64,000 nt of DNA from Candidatus Photodesmus katoptron Akat1 (GCF_000478685.1 NZ_AMSD01000002.1:330337-394336), one strand, 5' to 3'. Shown: positions 29,464 to 43,542, counted from the stretch's first letter. The notes: generated by a model from the sequence alone, not told the origin. Numbers and translations are program-made.

Positions 29464-29955
29464 ATAATGAAATTGAACTATAGTTCTGGTATAAGATTTT
29501 CAGAACTAATCAGTATCAATATCTCTGATATTAATATTTTGAAATTCGTATAATTATAAGAGGGAATAAAGAACGTAAAGTTTTATTTTCTAGATTAGCA
29601 AAAAACTGGTTAATAGATAGCTTAAAGTTTGTGGTGAATTTAGTAATAATATGAATGAAAAAGCTTTATTTGCTTCCAAATTAGGAATAGGAATAAGAAT
29701 GTCACAGCGTAACGTGCAAAAATGTATGGAAGAATGTGGGGTGGGGGAAAGAACCATAATAAATCATATTTCTCCATATAAATTACGTCATTCTTTTGCA
29801 ATACACATGTTAGAATCCAGTAATAATTACGTGATGTACAAAAACCTATTCAAATTTAAACTCAATTAAACTTTCAAAATCTAGCTAAAATATATGACAA
29901 CACTTATCCAATAGCGAAAGAAAAAGCAAATGCAATTTTATCGACATTTATCTGA
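29464..29955 (+). pseudogene. xerC: xerC remnant (C-terminal part, several frames)
   Basis: XerC is a tyrosine recombinase resolving chromosome dimers. Only scattered pieces of the C-terminal half remain, in more than one frame. SSGIRFSELISINISDI (29482 on) matches the region around the first catalytic arginine. NKERKVLFSRLAKNWL (from 29565) is in another frame. [18 protein letters not shown] and the block [15 protein letters not shown] (to about 29820) follow. The stretch with the GHANLSTTQIYTH-type catalytic HxxR/Tyr region is deleted, and the very end FQNLAKIYDNTYPIAKEK (29875 on) is again recognisable. The N-terminal domain is gone. Unlike the frameshifted genes elsewhere, this is irreversible decay. 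Confidence 0.85.
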
Positions 29956-30646
29956 AATTAAAGCAATGACCTTTGATTTAGATGATACACTTTATGACAA
30001 TCAGCCAATTATGCACCAACTAGAAAAAAAGATGCTAATTTGGTTACATAAGAAACATCCAATTTCCTCCACTCAACCTATAACATGGTGGAAACAGATT
30101 AAATATAAATTATTAGAAAAAAAACCACTGCTAAAACATGATGTAACTCTTTGGCTTTTTTACCAAATAGAACAAGGTTTAATACAACTAGAATACTCAT
30201 TTAGCAAAGCAAGAAAAGCAGCTAAAGAATCAATAGAAAAAATGTTAGAATTACGAAGTCAATTCAAGGTTTCTTATGAAACACATCAAATTCTAGCTTC
30301 TCTAGCAGAAAAGATCCCAATAGCAGCTATTACCAATGGAAATGTAAATGTAAATAAAATTGGTTTATCTCCTTATTTTCAATTAGTATTGAAAGCAGGC
30401 CGTGATGGTTTAGCTAAACCTTATCCAGATATGTTTATTCAAGCTAAACAATTTTTAAAATTACATTCTCATCAGATTTTACATATTGGTGATCATTTAC
30501 TTACCGATGTACTTGGTGCTAAAAAAAATGGTTTCCAAGCATGCTGGTACAATAATCAAGGAAAAAACCTGATAAAAAAATCTAATGCGAAATTACTACC
30601 AGATATAGAAATTAATCAACTAAATTCAGTATTATTACTAATCTAG
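29930..30646 (+). CDS. yigB: HAD phosphatase YigB
   Basis: YigB is a haloacid dehalogenase-type phosphatase that acts on 5-amino-6-(5-phosphoribitylamino)uracil in riboflavin synthesis. The 238 residues equal the E. coli length. HAD motifs are MTFDLDDTLYDN (nucleophile Asp), AAITNGN (motif II), the lysine in GLAKPYPDMF (motif III) and HIGDHLLTDVLGAKKNG (motif IV). Its start overlaps the end of the xerC remnant, as in the ancestral xerC-yigB operon. uvrD, often next, is absent. Confidence 0.92.
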   Translation: MQFYRHLSEIKAMTFDLDDTLYDNQPIMHQLEKKMLIWLHKKHPISSTQPITWWKQIKYKLLEKKPLLKHDVTLWLFYQIEQGLIQLEYSFSKARKAAKESIEKMLELRSQFKVSYETHQILASLAEKIPIAAITNGNVNVNKIGLSPYFQLVLKAGRDGLAKPYPDMFIQAKQFLKLHSHQILHIGDHLLTDVLGAKKNGFQACWYNNQGKNLIKKSNAKLLPDIEINQLNSVLLLI

Positions 30647-30725
30647 TCTTTTTTAGTAAAAAACACTTAATAGACAGAAAAGCTAGAAAAATTTTTGAAA
30701 AGGATATTAATACTGTTAATAAAAA

Positions 30726-30932
30726 GTTTTAACGGTTTTTTATACAAGATTAGAATCTGTCAAGATTGCTCAATCTTTATTTGATATTAGTCCAGATATA
30801 AAAATGTTGTTATTACTTAAAGGTAGTAAAAATACTAGAAAGTATCCGAACTAATTAATGTGAAATATAATTGAGCCAATAAGTAAAGCAATAGAAAAGT
30901 ATAACGATCCAATGATCGTACATCATAAATAA
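30726..30932 (+). pseudogene. possible sirB1 remnant upstream of kdsA
   Basis: This gene-free stretch (30647-31137, about 490 bp) lies where sirB1 precedes kdsA in relatives. One reading frame gives RLESVKIAQSLFDISPDI and, after two in-frame stops, EPISKAIEKYNDPMIVHHK. These align loosely with the TPR tail and C-terminus of SirB1 (E. coli has DPISEMI near the end and a final HIVLH). Both pieces share a frame and come in the right order. The match is short and by eye; the upstream catalytic part is not recognisable. Confidence 0.4.
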
Positions 30933-31125
30933 TGTTAATCAAACATCTTGAATTTAATAAAGAATGTATAGAAGAAAATATAAACTGCATTGTGTTAGAA
31001 AGAATATCCATTTAATTGATAAATATATCGATTTCAGTATATTTTAAAGTAACGTGATAAAATAATCTTAATTTAAGAAGAATATTTGAACTTATTCCGA
31101 TTTTCTATTACGATAATTAATTTAA

Positions 31126-31989
<864 letters not shown>

Positions 31990-32324
31990 TAGGAACTAGG
32001 TCCATCAATCATATCGATATCATTTAAAATTAATTGTCAAATGTGTATTCAATTTTATTAGCTGAAGCATTAATCTAGAAAGTTGCTATAATAGATTAAT
32101 TTTTCTATCTTTACTCTAGAAGAGCAGTATATTTTTTAAAAATAACCTAACAAGAAATAATTATAATAATCAATTTCAGATTACTCTAAAATAAATTCTA
32201 CTTTACATAGAAAGAAAGTTGTATATGTTGCAATTTATGCATTAATTGTTAGCTAATATATAATTTTCTAGATTTATATATACTTAATCTTTTTCTACCT
32301 TACATACTCTGGAGGTTATGCAAG
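31990..32324. other. kdsA-glnA intergenic region with glnA leader
   Basis: About 335 bp. A perfect TATAAT (32259-32264) lies upstream of glnA, but no -35 partner stands at 16-18 bp. I looked for the sigma-54 promoter and NtrC sites expected upstream of glnA and found no good match. GGAGG precedes the glnA ATG. Confidence 0.4.
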
Positions 32325-33731
32325 ATGTCAGTAAAAAATGTTCTACAACTGCTCAAAGAAAACAAAGTTAAGTTTGTTGACTTACGATTTACTGATACTA
32401 AGGGTAAAGAACAGCATATCTCTGTTCCTTCTCATCAAGTCAATCTGATTTTTTTTGAAGAAGGGAAAATGTTTGATGGTTCTTCAGTATCTGGTTGGAA
32501 AAGCATTAACGAATCAGATATGATTATGATGCCAGATGCATCTAGTGCTGTTCTAGATCCTTTTACAAAAGAATCAACCTTAAATGTGCGTTGTGATATT
32601 CTTGAACCTACAACAATGCAAGGTTATGACCTCGATCCTCGTTCAATTGCAAAACGCGCAGAAGCATATCTTTGTTCTACTGGCATTGCTGACAAAATTT
32701 TAATTGGTCCAGAACCAGAATTTTTCTTATTTGACGATGTAAAATTTTCTACAGATATTTCAGGTTCTTTTTTCAAAATTGATGATGTAGAGGCTGTATG
32801 GAATACAGGTTCTGAAGTTGAAGGAGGAAATAAAGGTCATCGTCCTCGTGTTAAAGGAGGATATTTTCCTGTTGCTCCTATAGATTCATCACAAGATATC
32901 AGATCTACAATGTCTCTTATTATGGAAGAAATGGGTTTAGTTGTTGAAGCTCATCACCATGAAGTAGCAACTGCTGGGCAAAACGAGATTGTAACTCGTT
33001 TTAATACACTAACAGCAAAAGCTGATGAAACACAAATTTATAAATATGTTGTACACAACGTCGCTCATGCATTCGGTAAAACGGCAACATTTATGCCAAA
33101 ACCAATAGCTGGTGATAACGGTAGTGGTATGCATGTTCACCAATCTCTATCAAAAGATGGTATCAACCTTTTTTCTGGGGATAGATATGGAGGTCTTTCA
33201 AACTTAGCTCTTTATTATATTGGTGGTATTATGAAGCATGCTCGTGCTATAAATGCGTTTTCAAATCCATCTACTAATTCATATAAACGCCTTGTACCAG
33301 GTTTTGAAGCACCAGTTATGTTAGCATATTCAGCTCGTAACCGATCAGCATCTATTCGTATACCAATAGCTAATCCTAAATCACGTCGTATTGAACTACG
33401 TTTTGGAGATCCATCAGCGAATCCATATCTTTGTTACTCAGCAATGCTAATGGCTGGTTTAGATGGAATAAAGAACAAAATAGACCCAGGAGAGGCTATG
33501 GATAAAGATTTATATGACCTACCAAGTGAAACAATCGAAAAAATTCCAAAAGTTTCAGAATCTTTGCAACAAGCTTTGAAAGAGCTTAATTCTGATCGTG
33601 ATTTTTTAATATCAGGCGGTGTTTTTTCAAATGATTTTATTAATCACTATATAGACCTTCATTCTCAAGATGTTAGCAAAGTAAATATGGCTGTACACCC
33701 AGTAGAATTTGATTTATATTATTCTGTGTAA
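32325..33731 (+). CDS. glnA: glutamine synthetase type I
   Basis: GlnA makes glutamine from glutamate and ammonia. The 468-residue product is a GSI-beta enzyme: [17 protein letters not shown] (metal site region), [55 protein letters not shown], and the adenylylation-site region KDLYDLPSE with the tyrosine retained. The end VEFDLYYSV is intact. GGAGG stands ten bases before the ATG. The regulatory genes glnL and glnG, usually downstream, are absent; rpoC lies convergent. Confidence 0.97.
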   Translation: MSVKNVLQLLKENKVKFVDLRFTDTKGKEQHISVPSHQVNLIFFEEGKMFDGSSVSGWKSINESDMIMMPDASSAVLDPFTKESTLNVRCDILEPTTMQGYDLDPRSIAKRAEAYLCSTGIADKILIGPEPEFFLFDDVKFSTDISGSFFKIDDVEAVWNTGSEVEGGNKGHRPRVKGGYFPVAPIDSSQDIRSTMSLIMEEMGLVVEAHHHEVATAGQNEIVTRFNTLTAKADETQIYKYVVHNVAHAFGKTATFMPKPIAGDNGSGMHVHQSLSKDGINLFSGDRYGGLSNLALYYIGGIMKHARAINAFSNPSTNSYKRLVPGFEAPVMLAYSARNRSASIRIPIANPKSRRIELRFGDPSANPYLCYSAMLMAGLDGIKNKIDPGEAMDKDLYDLPSETIEKIPKVSESLQQALKELNSDRDFLISGGVFSNDFINHYIDLHSQDVSKVNMAVHPVEFDLYYSV

Positions 33732-33798
33732 AGCAGAGGCTATTATAAATAAAGCCTAACTAAAATAACTATGGATATAGCTTACTTTTAGTAGCAAA

Positions 33799-33842
33799 AA
33801 CACTCTCACTTTAATGAGTATTCTCTTCTTTATGAGAGTGTT
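33799..33842. terminator. possible bidirectional terminator between glnA and rpoC
   Basis: AACACTCTCA (33799-33808) pairs perfectly with TGAGAGTGTT (33833-33842), a 10-bp stem with a 24-base AT-rich loop, between the convergent glnA and rpoC ends. A run of As precedes the stem and TTCTAATTATTTTC follows, so it could act in both directions. The loop is long for a classical terminator. Confidence 0.45.
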
Positions 33843-33860
33843 CTAATTATTTTCTATGAA

Positions 33861-36800
33861 CTAATCTGAAGCAAAACCCGCGTTTAAAAGAGCAGCTAAA
33901 TTATCTGTAGCTTGCTCAACAGATGGACTTTCTTTCTTATAATCACGTTTAGCTTGACGTTCCTGATGGTAAGAGAATCCTGTACCAGCTGGAATAAGAC
34001 GACCTACGATCACATTTTCCTTTAGTCCACGAAGGTCATCACACTTACCAGAAACTGCTGCTTCTGTTAAAACACGAGTAGTTTCTTGAAAAGATGCTGC
34101 TGAAATAAATGATTCAGTTGCTAAAGAAGCTTTAGTTATACCTAATAATTCACGATGAAAAGAAACAAGTTTTTTACCTTGAGCTTCTAATTCCCGGTTA
34201 GCAATTTTAACTTGCGAATATTCCACTTGTTCACCTGGAAGAAATTCTGAATCACCAGCATTTATAATTGTACATTTACGCAACATTTGACGAACAATAG
34301 TCTCAATGTGTTTATCATTAATTTTAACGCCTTGAAGTCGATAAACTTCTTGTACTTCATTTGTTATATATTGTGTTACAGCATGAACACCACGCAAACG
34401 CAAAATATCATGTGATGTTTCTGGACCATCTGCAATGATATCTCCTTTTTCTACTTTTTCACCTTCAAACACATTTAGTTGACGATGCTTAGGAATCATT
34501 TCTTCATAAATTTCTCCACAATCACGAGTAATAATAAGACGACGTTTTCCTTTAGTTTCCTTACCAAATGAAACTGTACCTGTATATTCAGCTAAAATTG
34601 CAGGTTCTTTAGGTTTTCGAGCTTCAAACAAATCAGCTACACGAGGAAGACCACCAGTTATATCCTTGTTAACACCAGATTTTTGAGGAATACGAGATAA
34701 AGTATCACCTATGCTAACTTCAGTATTATCTTCTATATTTACAATTGCTTTACCTGGTAAAAAGTAATGAGCTGGCATTTCAGTACCAGGAATCATAATA
34801 TCATCACCCTGTTTATCTACCAATTTAATAGCTGGACGCATATCTTTACCTATGGCTGGACGAGCAGCTGGGTCAGTAACTTCACTTGAAGACAAACCAG
34901 TTAAATCATCTGTTTGACGTGATACTGTAACACCATCAATCATATCAACAAATTTAACACGACCAGCAACTTCAGTAATAATAGGTATAGTATGTGCTTC
35001 CCAATTTGCTATTATTTCGCCAGCATTGACGGTATCATTATTAAATTTACTTAGAACAGAACCATAAGGAAGTCTATGCTTCTCTTTAGTGCGACCAAAT
35101 TCATCAATAACTGTCATTTCAGATGCGCGAGAAATAATGATAAGCTTTTCATCTTTATTACGAACAAACTTAGCATTGTGCAGTTTGATCGTACCAGTTG
35201 TTTTTGCTTGAATATTATTTTCTACAGCAGCAGTAGAAGCTGCACCACCAATATGGAATGTGCGCATGGTAAGCTGTGTTCCTGGTTCACCAATAGATTG
35301 AGCAGCAATTACACCAACTGCTTCCCCTTGATTAACTAAATGACCACGTGCTAAATCTCGTCCATAACATAGAGCACAACAACCAAAATTTGTTTCGCAA
35401 GTAACTACTGATCGTACTTTCATGCTATCTACTGAATTTTCTTCCATTATCTGACACCACTTTTCATCAATCAAAGTATTACGTGGAATTAAAACTTCTT
35501 CAGTACCAGGCTTAAGAACATCTTTAGCAACAACACGACCTAAAGCTAATTCAAAAAGAGCAACTTTCACATCACCACCTTCAATATGTGGCATCATATC
35601 AATTCCTTCATGAGTACTACAATCATACTCATGAATAACTACATCTTGAGCTACGTCTACTAAACGTCTAGTTAAATAACCTGAATTTGCTGTTTTTAGA
35701 GCTGTATCTGCAAGACCTTTACGAGCACCATGCGTTGAAATAAAATATTGCAATACACTTAAACCTTCTTTAAAATTCGCAGTGATTGGCGTTTCAATAA
35801 TTGAACCATCTGGACGAGCCATTAAACCACGCATACCAGAAAGTTGACGAATCTGAGCTGCAGAACCACGAGCACCTGAATCAGACATCATGTAGATACT
35901 GTTAAAAGATTCTTGCTTCTCCTTTTTACCATCCCTATTAATGATAGTTTCATAAGATAAATTATCCATCATAGCTTTTGCTACCCGATCATTTGCAGAT
36001 GCCCAAATATCAATTACTTTATTATAACGTTCACCAGCAGTCACAAGGCCTGATTGAAATTGTTCTTGGATCTCACGAACTTCTTCTTCTGCATCAGAAA
36101 TCTCAAGATACTTAGCATCGGGTACAACCATATCATCGATACCAACAGATACACCTGAAAGTGCGGCATATGAAAAACCTGTATACATTATTTTATCAGC
36201 AAAAACAACAGTATCTTTTAAACCAAGTGTACGATAAGCTTCGTTAAGCAAGTTAGAGATTTGCTTTTTACCTAATTTTTGATTGACAATTCGAAACGGT
36301 AATCCTTTAGGTACAATCTGCCATAGCATAGCACGACCAATAGTAGTATCCTCTAGCTGAGTTCTATTACTACTTTTTCCATGTTTATCAATTATGGTTT
36401 CAGTGATTCTTACCTTGACTTTAGCATGTAATTCAGCATATTTAGTGCTGTATGCTTTTTCAGCTTCTTCAGGTCCAGTTAAATACATTCCTTCACCTTT
36501 AGCATTGATCTTCTCTCGGGTCATATAATAGAGACCTAATACAACATCTTGAGAAGGTACAATAATAGGGTCACCTGATGCAGGGGATAGAATATTATTT
36601 GTTGACATCATTAAAGTACGAGCTTCAAGTTGTGCTTCTAAAGTTAAAGGAACATGAACAGCCATTTGATCGCCATCAAAATCAGCATTATAGGCTGCAC
36701 AAACCAAAGGATGTAATTGAATTGCTTTCCCTTCAATTAACACTGGCTCAAAAGCTTGAATACCTAAACGATGTAAAGTAGGTGCTCGATTTAATAACAC

Positions 36801-38075
36801 TGGATGTTCACGAATTACTTCATCTAAGATATCCCAAACTATTGATTCTTCACGTTCTACCATTTTTTTAGCTGCTTTGATTGTTGTAGCCATACCACGA
36901 ATTTCTAGCTTACTGTAAATAAATGGTTTAAATAACTCTAACGCCATCTTCTTTGGAAGACCACACTGATGCAATCGAAGATACGATCCGACAGTAATTA
37001 CTGAACGACCTGAGTAATCTACGCGTTTGCCTAGAAGATTTTGCCGAAAACGCCCCTGCTTGCCTTTTATCATATCAGCAAGAGACTTTAAAGGACGTTT
37101 ATTTGAACCAGTAATTGCACGACCACGACGACCGTTATCTAGAAGTGCATCAACAGACTCTTGTAACATACGTTTTTCATTTCGAACAATGATATCTGGA
37201 GCAGAAAGCTCTAAAAGACGCTTTAAACGGTTATTGCGATTGATAACACGACGATATAAATCATTTAGATCAGAAGTAGCAAACCGACCTCCATCTAAAG
37301 GAACAAGTGGACGTAAATCTGGCGGTAATACTGGAAGAACAGTCAAAATCATCCATTCTGGATTATTCCCAGATTGCACAAATGCTTCAACTAATTTTAA
37401 ACGCTTTGTAATTTTTTTACGCTTAGTTTCAGAGTTAGTTGTCTTTAATTCTTCTCGCATTGTATCTATTTCAGAATTCAAGTCCATACTACCCAATAAA
37501 TCCCGAATAGCTTCTGCTCCCATTTTAGCAGAGAACTCATCTCCCCACTCTTCTAAACAATCTAAATATTCCTCTTCAGTAAGCATTTGTGATTTTTCAA
37601 GTTCAGTCATACCTGGTTCTGTTACAACATACATTTCAAAATAAAGAACACGTTCAATATCACGTAGTGGAATGTCCATTAGTAAAGCAATACGAGACGG
37701 TAATGATTTTAAAAACCAAATATGCGCGACTGGTGAAGCAAGTTCAATATGACCCATACGATCACGACGAACTTTAGTCTGTGTAACTTCTACACCACAT
37801 TTTTCACAAATAACGCCACGGTGTTTCAAGCGCTTATATTTTCCACATAAACATTCATAATCTTTTACTGGACCAAAGATACGTGCACAAAATAAACCAT
37901 CACGTTCAGGCTTAAATGTACGATAATTAATGGTTTCAGGTTTTTTAACTTCACCAAAAGACCATGAACGAATCATATCTGGAGAAGATAAACCAATCTT
38001 TATTGCATCAAACTCTTCAGTTTTATGTTGTGCTTTTAGAAAGTTTAATAAGTCTTTCACATTTAGCTCCTTCAA
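33861..38075 (-). CDS. rpoC: RNA polymerase subunit beta-prime
   Basis: The beta-prime subunit forms half of the RNA polymerase cleft. The 1404-residue product (E. coli 1407) begins [16 protein letters not shown] and carries the N-terminal zinc site ([20 protein letters not shown], as C-x-C...C-x2-C), the clamp and bridge regions, the catalytic [12 protein letters not shown], the trigger-loop region [15 protein letters not shown], and the second zinc site (CALCYG). No gap or frameshift is seen. It follows rpoB by 67 bp and ends the large reverse-strand operon. Confidence 0.98.
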   Translation of the reverse strand: MKELNVKDLLNFLKAQHKTEEFDAIKIGLSSPDMIRSWSFGEVKKPETINYRTFKPERDGLFCARIFGPVKDYECLCGKYKRLKHRGVICEKCGVEVTQTKVRRDRMGHIELASPVAHIWFLKSLPSRIALLMDIPLRDIERVLYFEMYVVTEPGMTELEKSQMLTEEEYLDCLEEWGDEFSAKMGAEAIRDLLGSMDLNSEIDTMREELKTTNSETKRKKITKRLKLVEAFVQSGNNPEWMILTVLPVLPPDLRPLVPLDGGRFATSDLNDLYRRVINRNNRLKRLLELSAPDIIVRNEKRMLQESVDALLDNGRRGRAITGSNKRPLKSLADMIKGKQGRFRQNLLGKRVDYSGRSVITVGSYLRLHQCGLPKKMALELFKPFIYSKLEIRGMATTIKAAKKMVEREESIVWDILDEVIREHPVLLNRAPTLHRLGIQAFEPVLIEGKAIQLHPLVCAAYNADFDGDQMAVHVPLTLEAQLEARTLMMSTNNILSPASGDPIIVPSQDVVLGLYYMTREKINAKGEGMYLTGPEEAEKAYSTKYAELHAKVKVRITETIIDKHGKSSNRTQLEDTTIGRAMLWQIVPKGLPFRIVNQKLGKKQISNLLNEAYRTLGLKDTVVFADKIMYTGFSYAALSGVSVGIDDMVVPDAKYLEISDAEEEVREIQEQFQSGLVTAGERYNKVIDIWASANDRVAKAMMDNLSYETIINRDGKKEKQESFNSIYMMSDSGARGSAAQIRQLSGMRGLMARPDGSIIETPITANFKEGLSVLQYFISTHGARKGLADTALKTANSGYLTRRLVDVAQDVVIHEYDCSTHEGIDMMPHIEGGDVKVALFELALGRVVAKDVLKPGTEEVLIPRNTLIDEKWCQIMEENSVDSMKVRSVVTCETNFGCCALCYGRDLARGHLVNQGEAVGVIAAQSIGEPGTQLTMRTFHIGGAASTAAVENNIQAKTTGTIKLHNAKFVRNKDEKLIIISRASEMTVIDEFGRTKEKHRLPYGSVLSKFNNDTVNAGEIIANWEAHTIPIITEVAGRVKFVDMIDGVTVSRQTDDLTGLSSSEVTDPAARPAIGKDMRPAIKLVDKQGDDIMIPGTEMPAHYFLPGKAIVNIEDNTEVSIGDTLSRIPQKSGVNKDITGGLPRVADLFEARKPKEPAILAEYTGTVSFGKETKGKRRLIITRDCGEIYEEMIPKHRQLNVFEGEKVEKGDIIADGPETSHDILRLRGVHAVTQYITNEVQEVYRLQGVKINDKHIETIVRQMLRKCTIINAGDSEFLPGEQVEYSQVKIANRELEAQGKKLVSFHRELLGITKASLATESFISAASFQETTRVLTEAAVSGKCDDLRGLKENVIVGRLIPAGTGFSYHQERQAKRDYKKESPSVEQATDNLAALLNAGFASD

Positions 38076-38142
38076 GGAATTAAAAAGGAGGTTGCCTTAT
38101 TACTAGCAAGCATCGTCCTTCTACTAAATAACCCTAAAAGGA

Positions 38143-41100
38143 TTACTTTTTATCTTCTAACTCTATATTAATGCCCAACGAACGAATTTCTTTTAGTAAA
38201 ACATTAAAAGATTCTGGCATACCAGCTTCCATACTATGATTACCATCAACAATATTTTTATACATCTTTGTTCGACCACTAACATCATCAGATTTAACTG
38301 TTAACATCTCTTGCAATGTATAAGCAGCACCATAAGCTTCTAATGCCCATACTTCCATTTCACCAAAACGCTGACCACCAAATTGAGCTTTTCCACCAAG
38401 AGGTTGTTGAGTAACTAAACTGTATGAACCTGTCGAACGAGCATGCATTTTATCATCCACAAGATGATTTAATTTCAACATATACATATAACCAACTGTT
38501 ACAGAACGTTCAAACTGCTCACCAGTACGGCCATCAAAAAGTTTTAATTGACCGGATTCTGGTAATTCAGCTAGTTTAAGAAGAGCCTTAATAGATTTTT
38601 CTGAAGCTCCATCAAAAACAGGTGTTGCAATCGGTAATCCCTCTTTTAGATTATTGACTAGCGTATAAACTTCATTATCTGATAAAGAATCTATATTGAC
38701 AGATTGACGGGTATCATCAAGATCATAAACTTTTTGTAAAAATCCACGAATTTTTACTAAATCTTGCTTCTCTTTAAGCATTTTATTGATCTTATCACCA
38801 ATTCCTTTTGCTGCTAAACCTAAATGAACTTCTAAGATCTGACCAATATTCATACGAGAAGGTACTCCTAATGGATTAAGAACAATATCTACAGGACGAC
38901 CAGTTTCATCATAAGGCATATCTTCCACGGGATTGATCTTCGAAATAACTCCTTTATTACCATGACGCCCAGCCATTTTATCACCTGGCTGAATACAACG
39001 TTTTACTGCTAAATAAACTTTTACAATCTTAAGAACACCTGGTGCAAGATCATCACCTTGAGTAATTTTTCTCCGCTTTGTTGCAAATTTCCTATCAAAA
39101 TCTATTTTAAGCTCATTCCACTGTTTAGCTAGTTGTTCAAGCTGCGATTGTCCTTCATCATTACTTAAAGTCAACTCTAACCAATCAGAACGATTAGTTT
39201 TATTTAGACTAGCTTCAGAATAACCAAAAGATAAAAGAACTGAACGAACACGAGTAAGCAATCCTCCTTCAAGAATCTGAAATTCTTCAGTAAGATCTTT
39301 CTTAGCCTCTTTTAACTGCATTTGTTCAATATCTAAAGCACGTTTATCTTTTTCTATGCAATCTCTAGTAAATACCTGAACATCAATAATTGTCCCTGAA
39401 ACAGAATTAGGTACCCGTAATGATGTATCTTTTACATCTGATGCTTTTTCTCCGAAAATAGCACGCAATAATTTTTCTTCTGGGGTCAGTTGAGTTTCCC
39501 CTTTAGGTGTAACTTTACCTACTAAAATATCACCGCTTTTCACTTCAGCACCAATATAGACAATACCTGATTCATCTAATCTAGATAAAGCTGATTCAGC
39601 TACATTTGGAATATCAGCTGTAATTTCTTCAGAACCTAACTTAGTATCGCGTGCTACACAAGATAACTCTTGAATATGAATAGTTGTAAAACGGTCCTCT
39701 TGAACTACACGTTCAGATACTAATATGGAATCTTCAAAATTATAGCCATTCCATGGCATAAAAGCGATACGCATGTTTTGACCAAGAGCAAGCTCACCTA
39801 GGTCTGTTGAAGGTCCATCAGCAAGCACATCGCCAAGAGATATTTGCTCACCTGGCATGACAGTTGGTCTTTGATTAATACATGTATTTTGGTTAGAACG
39901 GGTATACTTAGTTAGATTATAAATATCAATTCCAGCTTCACCAGGAATTAATTCATGTTCATTAACTTTTACAACAATACGAGAAGCATCAACAGATTGA
40001 ATTATGCCACCACGTTTTGCAACTGCAGTAACACCTGAATCAACCGCAATATTTCTCTCTATACCAGTACCTACTAATGGTTTATCAGATTTAAGAGTAG
40101 GTACAGCTTGACGTTGCATATTAGCACCCATCAACGCTCGGTTTGCATCATCGTGCTCGAGAAATGGAATGAGAGATGCTGCTATAGAAACTATTTGATT
40201 AGTTGCTACATCCATATAATTAATATGCTCCCGAGGATGCAAACCTGATTCTCCTTTTTGACGAGCTGTAATCAGCTCCTCAGCAAATGTACTTTCTTTG
40301 GTTAAAATAGTATTTGCCTGCGCAATAATAAATTGACCTTCTTGGATTGCAGATAAATAATCAACTACATCTGTTACTATACCATCTACAACCCGACGGT
40401 ACGGAGTTTCTAAAAAACCATATTCATTACAACGCGCGAATGCAGATAATGAATTAATTAAACCAATATTTGGTCCTTCAGGTGTTTCAATAGGACATAA
40501 TCGGCCATAGTGAGTTACATGAACATCACGTACCTCAAATCCAGCTCGCTCACGGGTAAGACCACCAGGACCTAGAGCAGAAATTCGACGTTTATGCGTA
40601 ACTTCTGATAAAGGATTATTTTGATCCATAAATTGCGATAGCTGTGAAGAACCAAAAAATTCTTTAACAGCTGCTGATATAGGTTTAGCATTAATTAAAT
40701 CTTGAGGCATTACTGAGTCAAGATCTCCAAGACTTAATCGCTCTTTTACTGCACGTTCAACACGAACAAGCCCTATTCTAAATTGATTCTCAGCCATTTC
40801 TCCAACACTACGAATTCGTCGATTACCAAGGTGATCAATATCATCAACGTCTCCATTTCCATTACGAATTCTAATAAGCTTTTTCATAACTTCAATTATA
40901 TCAATTTCATCAAGAGTTACCTGTTCATTACCATCTTTACGATTAATAGAGCTATTAAATTTCATCCGACCAACAGTTGATAAATCGTAACGATCTTCAG
41001 AAAAAAATAAACTTTCAAATAATGATTCCGCTGCTTCTTTTGTTGGTGGCTCACCAGGTCTCATCATTCGATAGATCTCTACTAATGCTGAAATACGATC

Positions 41101-42171
41101 TGTAGTATTATCAATTCTTAATGTTTCAGACATAAAAGGACCATGATCTAAATCATTAGTAAATAAGACCTCTATAATTTTATCACCAGATTGAGAAAAA
41201 TTTTCTAAATGTTCTAAAGTAATCTCTTCGTTCGCAGACAGAATAATCTCACCTGTTACTTTATTTATATAATCTTTAGATGAAACTTTTCCCAAAATAT
41301 ATTCAACAGGAACATGAATTTTATTTACAGAATGTTTTTTAAGTTCTCGAATATGACGTGCTGTTACACGACGACCAGCTTCAATATATATCTTTCCATT
41401 AACTTCAATATTAAATAATGCAGTTTCACCACGTAAACGATCAGGAATTAGCTCCATGAGGAGGACTTCTTCTTTTATTTCAAAACATATTTTTTCGAAA
41501 AATAAATCTAATATTTCTTCAGTCGATTTTCCTAGTACACGAAGAATAATTGAGGCTGGTAATTTCCGTCGACGATCAATTCGAACATATAAATTGTCTT
41601 TAGGGTCAAACTCAAAATCTAGCCATGAACCTCGGTAAGGTATTATACGAGCATTATATAGAACTTTACCAGATGAGTGTGTTTTACCTTTATCACTATC
41701 AAAAAAGACCCCTGGACTTCTATGCAGTTGTGATACAACAACTCTTTCTGTGCCGTTGATGAGAAATGTACCATTATTTGTCATTAATGGAATTTCTCCC
41801 ATATACACTTCTTGTTCTTTAATGTCTTTCACAGTACCTGGTAGTGCATCTCTATCAAATATAACAAGACGTAACTTAACACGTAGTGGTTTCGAATAAG
41901 TAACACCGCGTACTTGACATTCTTTAACATCAAAAGCTGGTTCACCAAGACGATAATTAACATATTGTAGCTCAGAGTTAGCGTTATAGCTTTGAATAGG
42001 AAATACAGAACGAAACGCAGCTTCAAGACCATATTGTCCTTCAGAATCCTGTTTGATGAATTTATCGAATGAGTCAAGCTGAATCGATAACAAATAGGGA
42101 ATATCCAACACTTGTGGACGAGTACCAAAATCCTTTCGAATTCGTTTTTTCTCGGTATAAGAGTAAACCAT
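38143..42171 (-). CDS. rpoB: RNA polymerase subunit beta
   Basis: The beta subunit shares the polymerase active site and is the rifampicin target. Starting at [16 protein letters not shown] the product has 1342 residues, the same as E. coli; twenty upstream codons are open but unrelated. Seen are the rifampicin region ([20 protein letters not shown] and [11 protein letters not shown]), the [20 protein letters not shown] end region, and intact central blocks. It is downstream of rplL with a 155-bp attenuator-bearing spacer. Confidence 0.98.
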   Translation of the reverse strand: MVYSYTEKKRIRKDFGTRPQVLDIPYLLSIQLDSFDKFIKQDSEGQYGLEAAFRSVFPIQSYNANSELQYVNYRLGEPAFDVKECQVRGVTYSKPLRVKLRLVIFDRDALPGTVKDIKEQEVYMGEIPLMTNNGTFLINGTERVVVSQLHRSPGVFFDSDKGKTHSSGKVLYNARIIPYRGSWLDFEFDPKDNLYVRIDRRRKLPASIILRVLGKSTEEILDLFFEKICFEIKEEVLLMELIPDRLRGETALFNIEVNGKIYIEAGRRVTARHIRELKKHSVNKIHVPVEYILGKVSSKDYINKVTGEIILSANEEITLEHLENFSQSGDKIIEVLFTNDLDHGPFMSETLRIDNTTDRISALVEIYRMMRPGEPPTKEAAESLFESLFFSEDRYDLSTVGRMKFNSSINRKDGNEQVTLDEIDIIEVMKKLIRIRNGNGDVDDIDHLGNRRIRSVGEMAENQFRIGLVRVERAVKERLSLGDLDSVMPQDLINAKPISAAVKEFFGSSQLSQFMDQNNPLSEVTHKRRISALGPGGLTRERAGFEVRDVHVTHYGRLCPIETPEGPNIGLINSLSAFARCNEYGFLETPYRRVVDGIVTDVVDYLSAIQEGQFIIAQANTILTKESTFAEELITARQKGESGLHPREHINYMDVATNQIVSIAASLIPFLEHDDANRALMGANMQRQAVPTLKSDKPLVGTGIERNIAVDSGVTAVAKRGGIIQSVDASRIVVKVNEHELIPGEAGIDIYNLTKYTRSNQNTCINQRPTVMPGEQISLGDVLADGPSTDLGELALGQNMRIAFMPWNGYNFEDSILVSERVVQEDRFTTIHIQELSCVARDTKLGSEEITADIPNVAESALSRLDESGIVYIGAEVKSGDILVGKVTPKGETQLTPEEKLLRAIFGEKASDVKDTSLRVPNSVSGTIIDVQVFTRDCIEKDKRALDIEQMQLKEAKKDLTEEFQILEGGLLTRVRSVLLSFGYSEASLNKTNRSDWLELTLSNDEGQSQLEQLAKQWNELKIDFDRKFATKRRKITQGDDLAPGVLKIVKVYLAVKRCIQPGDKMAGRHGNKGVISKINPVEDMPYDETGRPVDIVLNPLGVPSRMNIGQILEVHLGLAAKGIGDKINKMLKEKQDLVKIRGFLQKVYDLDDTRQSVNIDSLSDNEVYTLVNNLKEGLPIATPVFDGASEKSIKALLKLAELPESGQLKLFDGRTGEQFERSVTVGYMYMLKLNHLVDDKMHARSTGSYSLVTQQPLGGKAQFGGQRFGEMEVWALEAYGAAYTLQEMLTVKSDDVSGRTKMYKNIVDGNHSMEAGMPESFNVLLKEIRSLGINIELEDKK

Positions 42172-42333
42172 TTGGGTCCCCAGTTCGCTTATAAGTAACC
42201 AAAACTGCTCAATCTTCAGAATTTTGAGCAACGACTAATAGGTGTGTTTATGATAACACCTATAATTTTTAGCGCTTTTTGAGCATGGCAATCAAAAAGT
42301 AATAGAAGAAAATACCTATATTCTACAGTATAA

Positions 42334-42365
42334 AATGGCTGATGATTAGGATATCATCAGCCATT
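42334..42365 (-). terminator. rplL-rpoB attenuator hairpin
   Basis: A perfect 13-bp stem (42334-42346 with 42353-42365) and a six-base loop lie 22 bases after the rplL stop on the reverse strand. On that strand the stem is followed by TTTTA, a weak U tract. In E. coli a partial terminator at this place lowers rpoBC transcription relative to the ribosomal proteins. Position and shape fit the same role. Confidence 0.6.
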
Positions 42366-42386
42366 AAGTTAACGAATGTAACAAAA

Positions 42387-42749
42387 TTACTTAACCTCAA
42401 CAGAGGCTCCTACTTCTTCTAACTTAATTTTAAGAGCTTTAGCTTCAGATTTATCAATGCCTTCTTTTAATAAAGTTGGAGCTGAATCAACAAGAGCTTT
42501 AGCTTCTTTTAATCCTAAACCTACAGCAGTTCGTACAGCCTTAATAACAGCAACTTTATTACTACCATGAGCATTTAATATGACACTAAATTCAGTTTGT
42601 TCAACAATTTCTTCATCAGGAGTAGTATTATTAATTACAGTAGCAGCAGAAACATGGAATTTTTTTTCCATTGCTTCAATTAATTCAACAATTTGCATTA
42701 CAGACATATCTGATACTGCATCTAGGATTTGCTTGTTGGTAATAGACAT
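42387..42749 (-). CDS. rplL: 50S ribosomal protein L7/L12
   Basis: L7/L12 forms the flexible stalk that recruits translation GTPases. The 120-residue product begins [31 protein letters not shown] (N-terminal dimer domain, quoted in part by its core [16 protein letters not shown]). A short hinge follows, then the C-terminal domain with [20 protein letters not shown] and [15 protein letters not shown]. The length is close to E. coli (121). It is 70 bp after rplJ in the usual rplJL pair. Confidence 0.97.
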   Translation of the reverse strand: MSITNKQILDAVSDMSVMQIVELIEAMEKKFHVSAATVINNTTPDEEIVEQTEFSVILNAHGSNKVAVIKAVRTAVGLGLKEAKALVDSAPTLLKEGIDKSEAKALKIKLEEVGASVEVK

Positions 42750-42819
42750 AACAGCTCTCTTTATAATTTAATCAACAGTAAATTTATTTTCAGTCAACAG
42801 ATAAAAAACAGCTAAAAGC

Positions 42820-43320
42820 TTATGTTGACACTCCCTCTTTTTCTTTTTTATTACGAATAGCATCCATAGTACGAACAAGCTTACCAGATGAAGCTTCTTT
42901 CATACATAGCATCAACCGTAGAATAGCTTCATTATAAGTTGGTAAAGTAGCTAATACATCAAAATTTGCTATGGCTCCTTCAAAAGCAGAAGACTTGATT
43001 TTAAGTGATTTATTTTCCTTAATAAATGTTTTTAAAAGTCGTGCAGCTGAACCTGGATGTTCATTAGAAAATGCAATTAAGGTAGGACCAATAAAAGTAC
43101 TAATTAAGCATTCATAACTCGTTCCTAATACTGCACGACGTGCCAGAGTATTACGCACAACTTTTATGTGTACTCCACTTTCTCTAGCTTTTTTACGAAG
43201 ATTAGTCATTTCTCTCACTTTAATTCCACGAGAATCAACTACAACTACAGAAAGTGCATTACTAGCAGCCTTATTGACTTCAGAGACAATCTTTTCTTTC
43301 ATTTTAAGATTTAGAGCCAT
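42820..43320 (-). CDS. rplJ: 50S ribosomal protein L10
   Basis: L10 anchors the L7/L12 dimers to 23S rRNA and represses its own operon. The 166-residue product begins [19 protein letters not shown] and has [31 protein letters not shown] and [21 protein letters not shown]. The length fits E. coli (165). The 222 bp before it form the leader where autoregulation normally acts. Confidence 0.97.
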   Translation of the reverse strand: MALNLKMKEKIVSEVNKAASNALSVVVVDSRGIKVREMTNLRKKARESGVHIKVVRNTLARRAVLGTSYECLISTFIGPTLIAFSNEHPGSAARLLKTFIKENKSLKIKSSAFEGAIANFDVLATLPTYNEAILRLMLCMKEASSGKLVRTMDAIRNKKEKEGVST

Positions 43321-43542
43321 GTCTTGATTTACTCCTGGTTATAGTTATACAATTAGCTAAACATGATCGGAACAGTAGTAACTTATCCAAGTACATTTTT
43401 TTCAAAAAAAGTAATAAGATATTTCATCAAATTGAATTAGCATTCAAATACAATAAACAGTATATTTAAATGTAAAATGCTAGCTGGAAGACTGAAAATA
43501 CGAAGACTAACCTTTATAAAATTTAGTTCTTTCAAAAAAGAA
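43321..43542 (-). promoter_or_regulatory. rplJ leader, likely L10 autoregulation region
   Basis: A 222-bp gap between rplA and rplJ matches the position of the E. coli L10 leader, where L10-L7/L12 binds and blocks translation. I have not folded it, so assignment rests on position only. Confidence 0.35.

Noticed and set aside
32210..32240. Possible sigma-54 promoter upstream of glnA (TTGC near 32228)
   Set aside because: The GG at -24 and the GCAC segment are not matched, and no NtrC palindromes were seen.
37027..37644. A 205-codon plus-strand frame antisense to rpoC
   Set aside because: It is the shadow of a strongly conserved rpoC region on the other strand; no start signal or family match.
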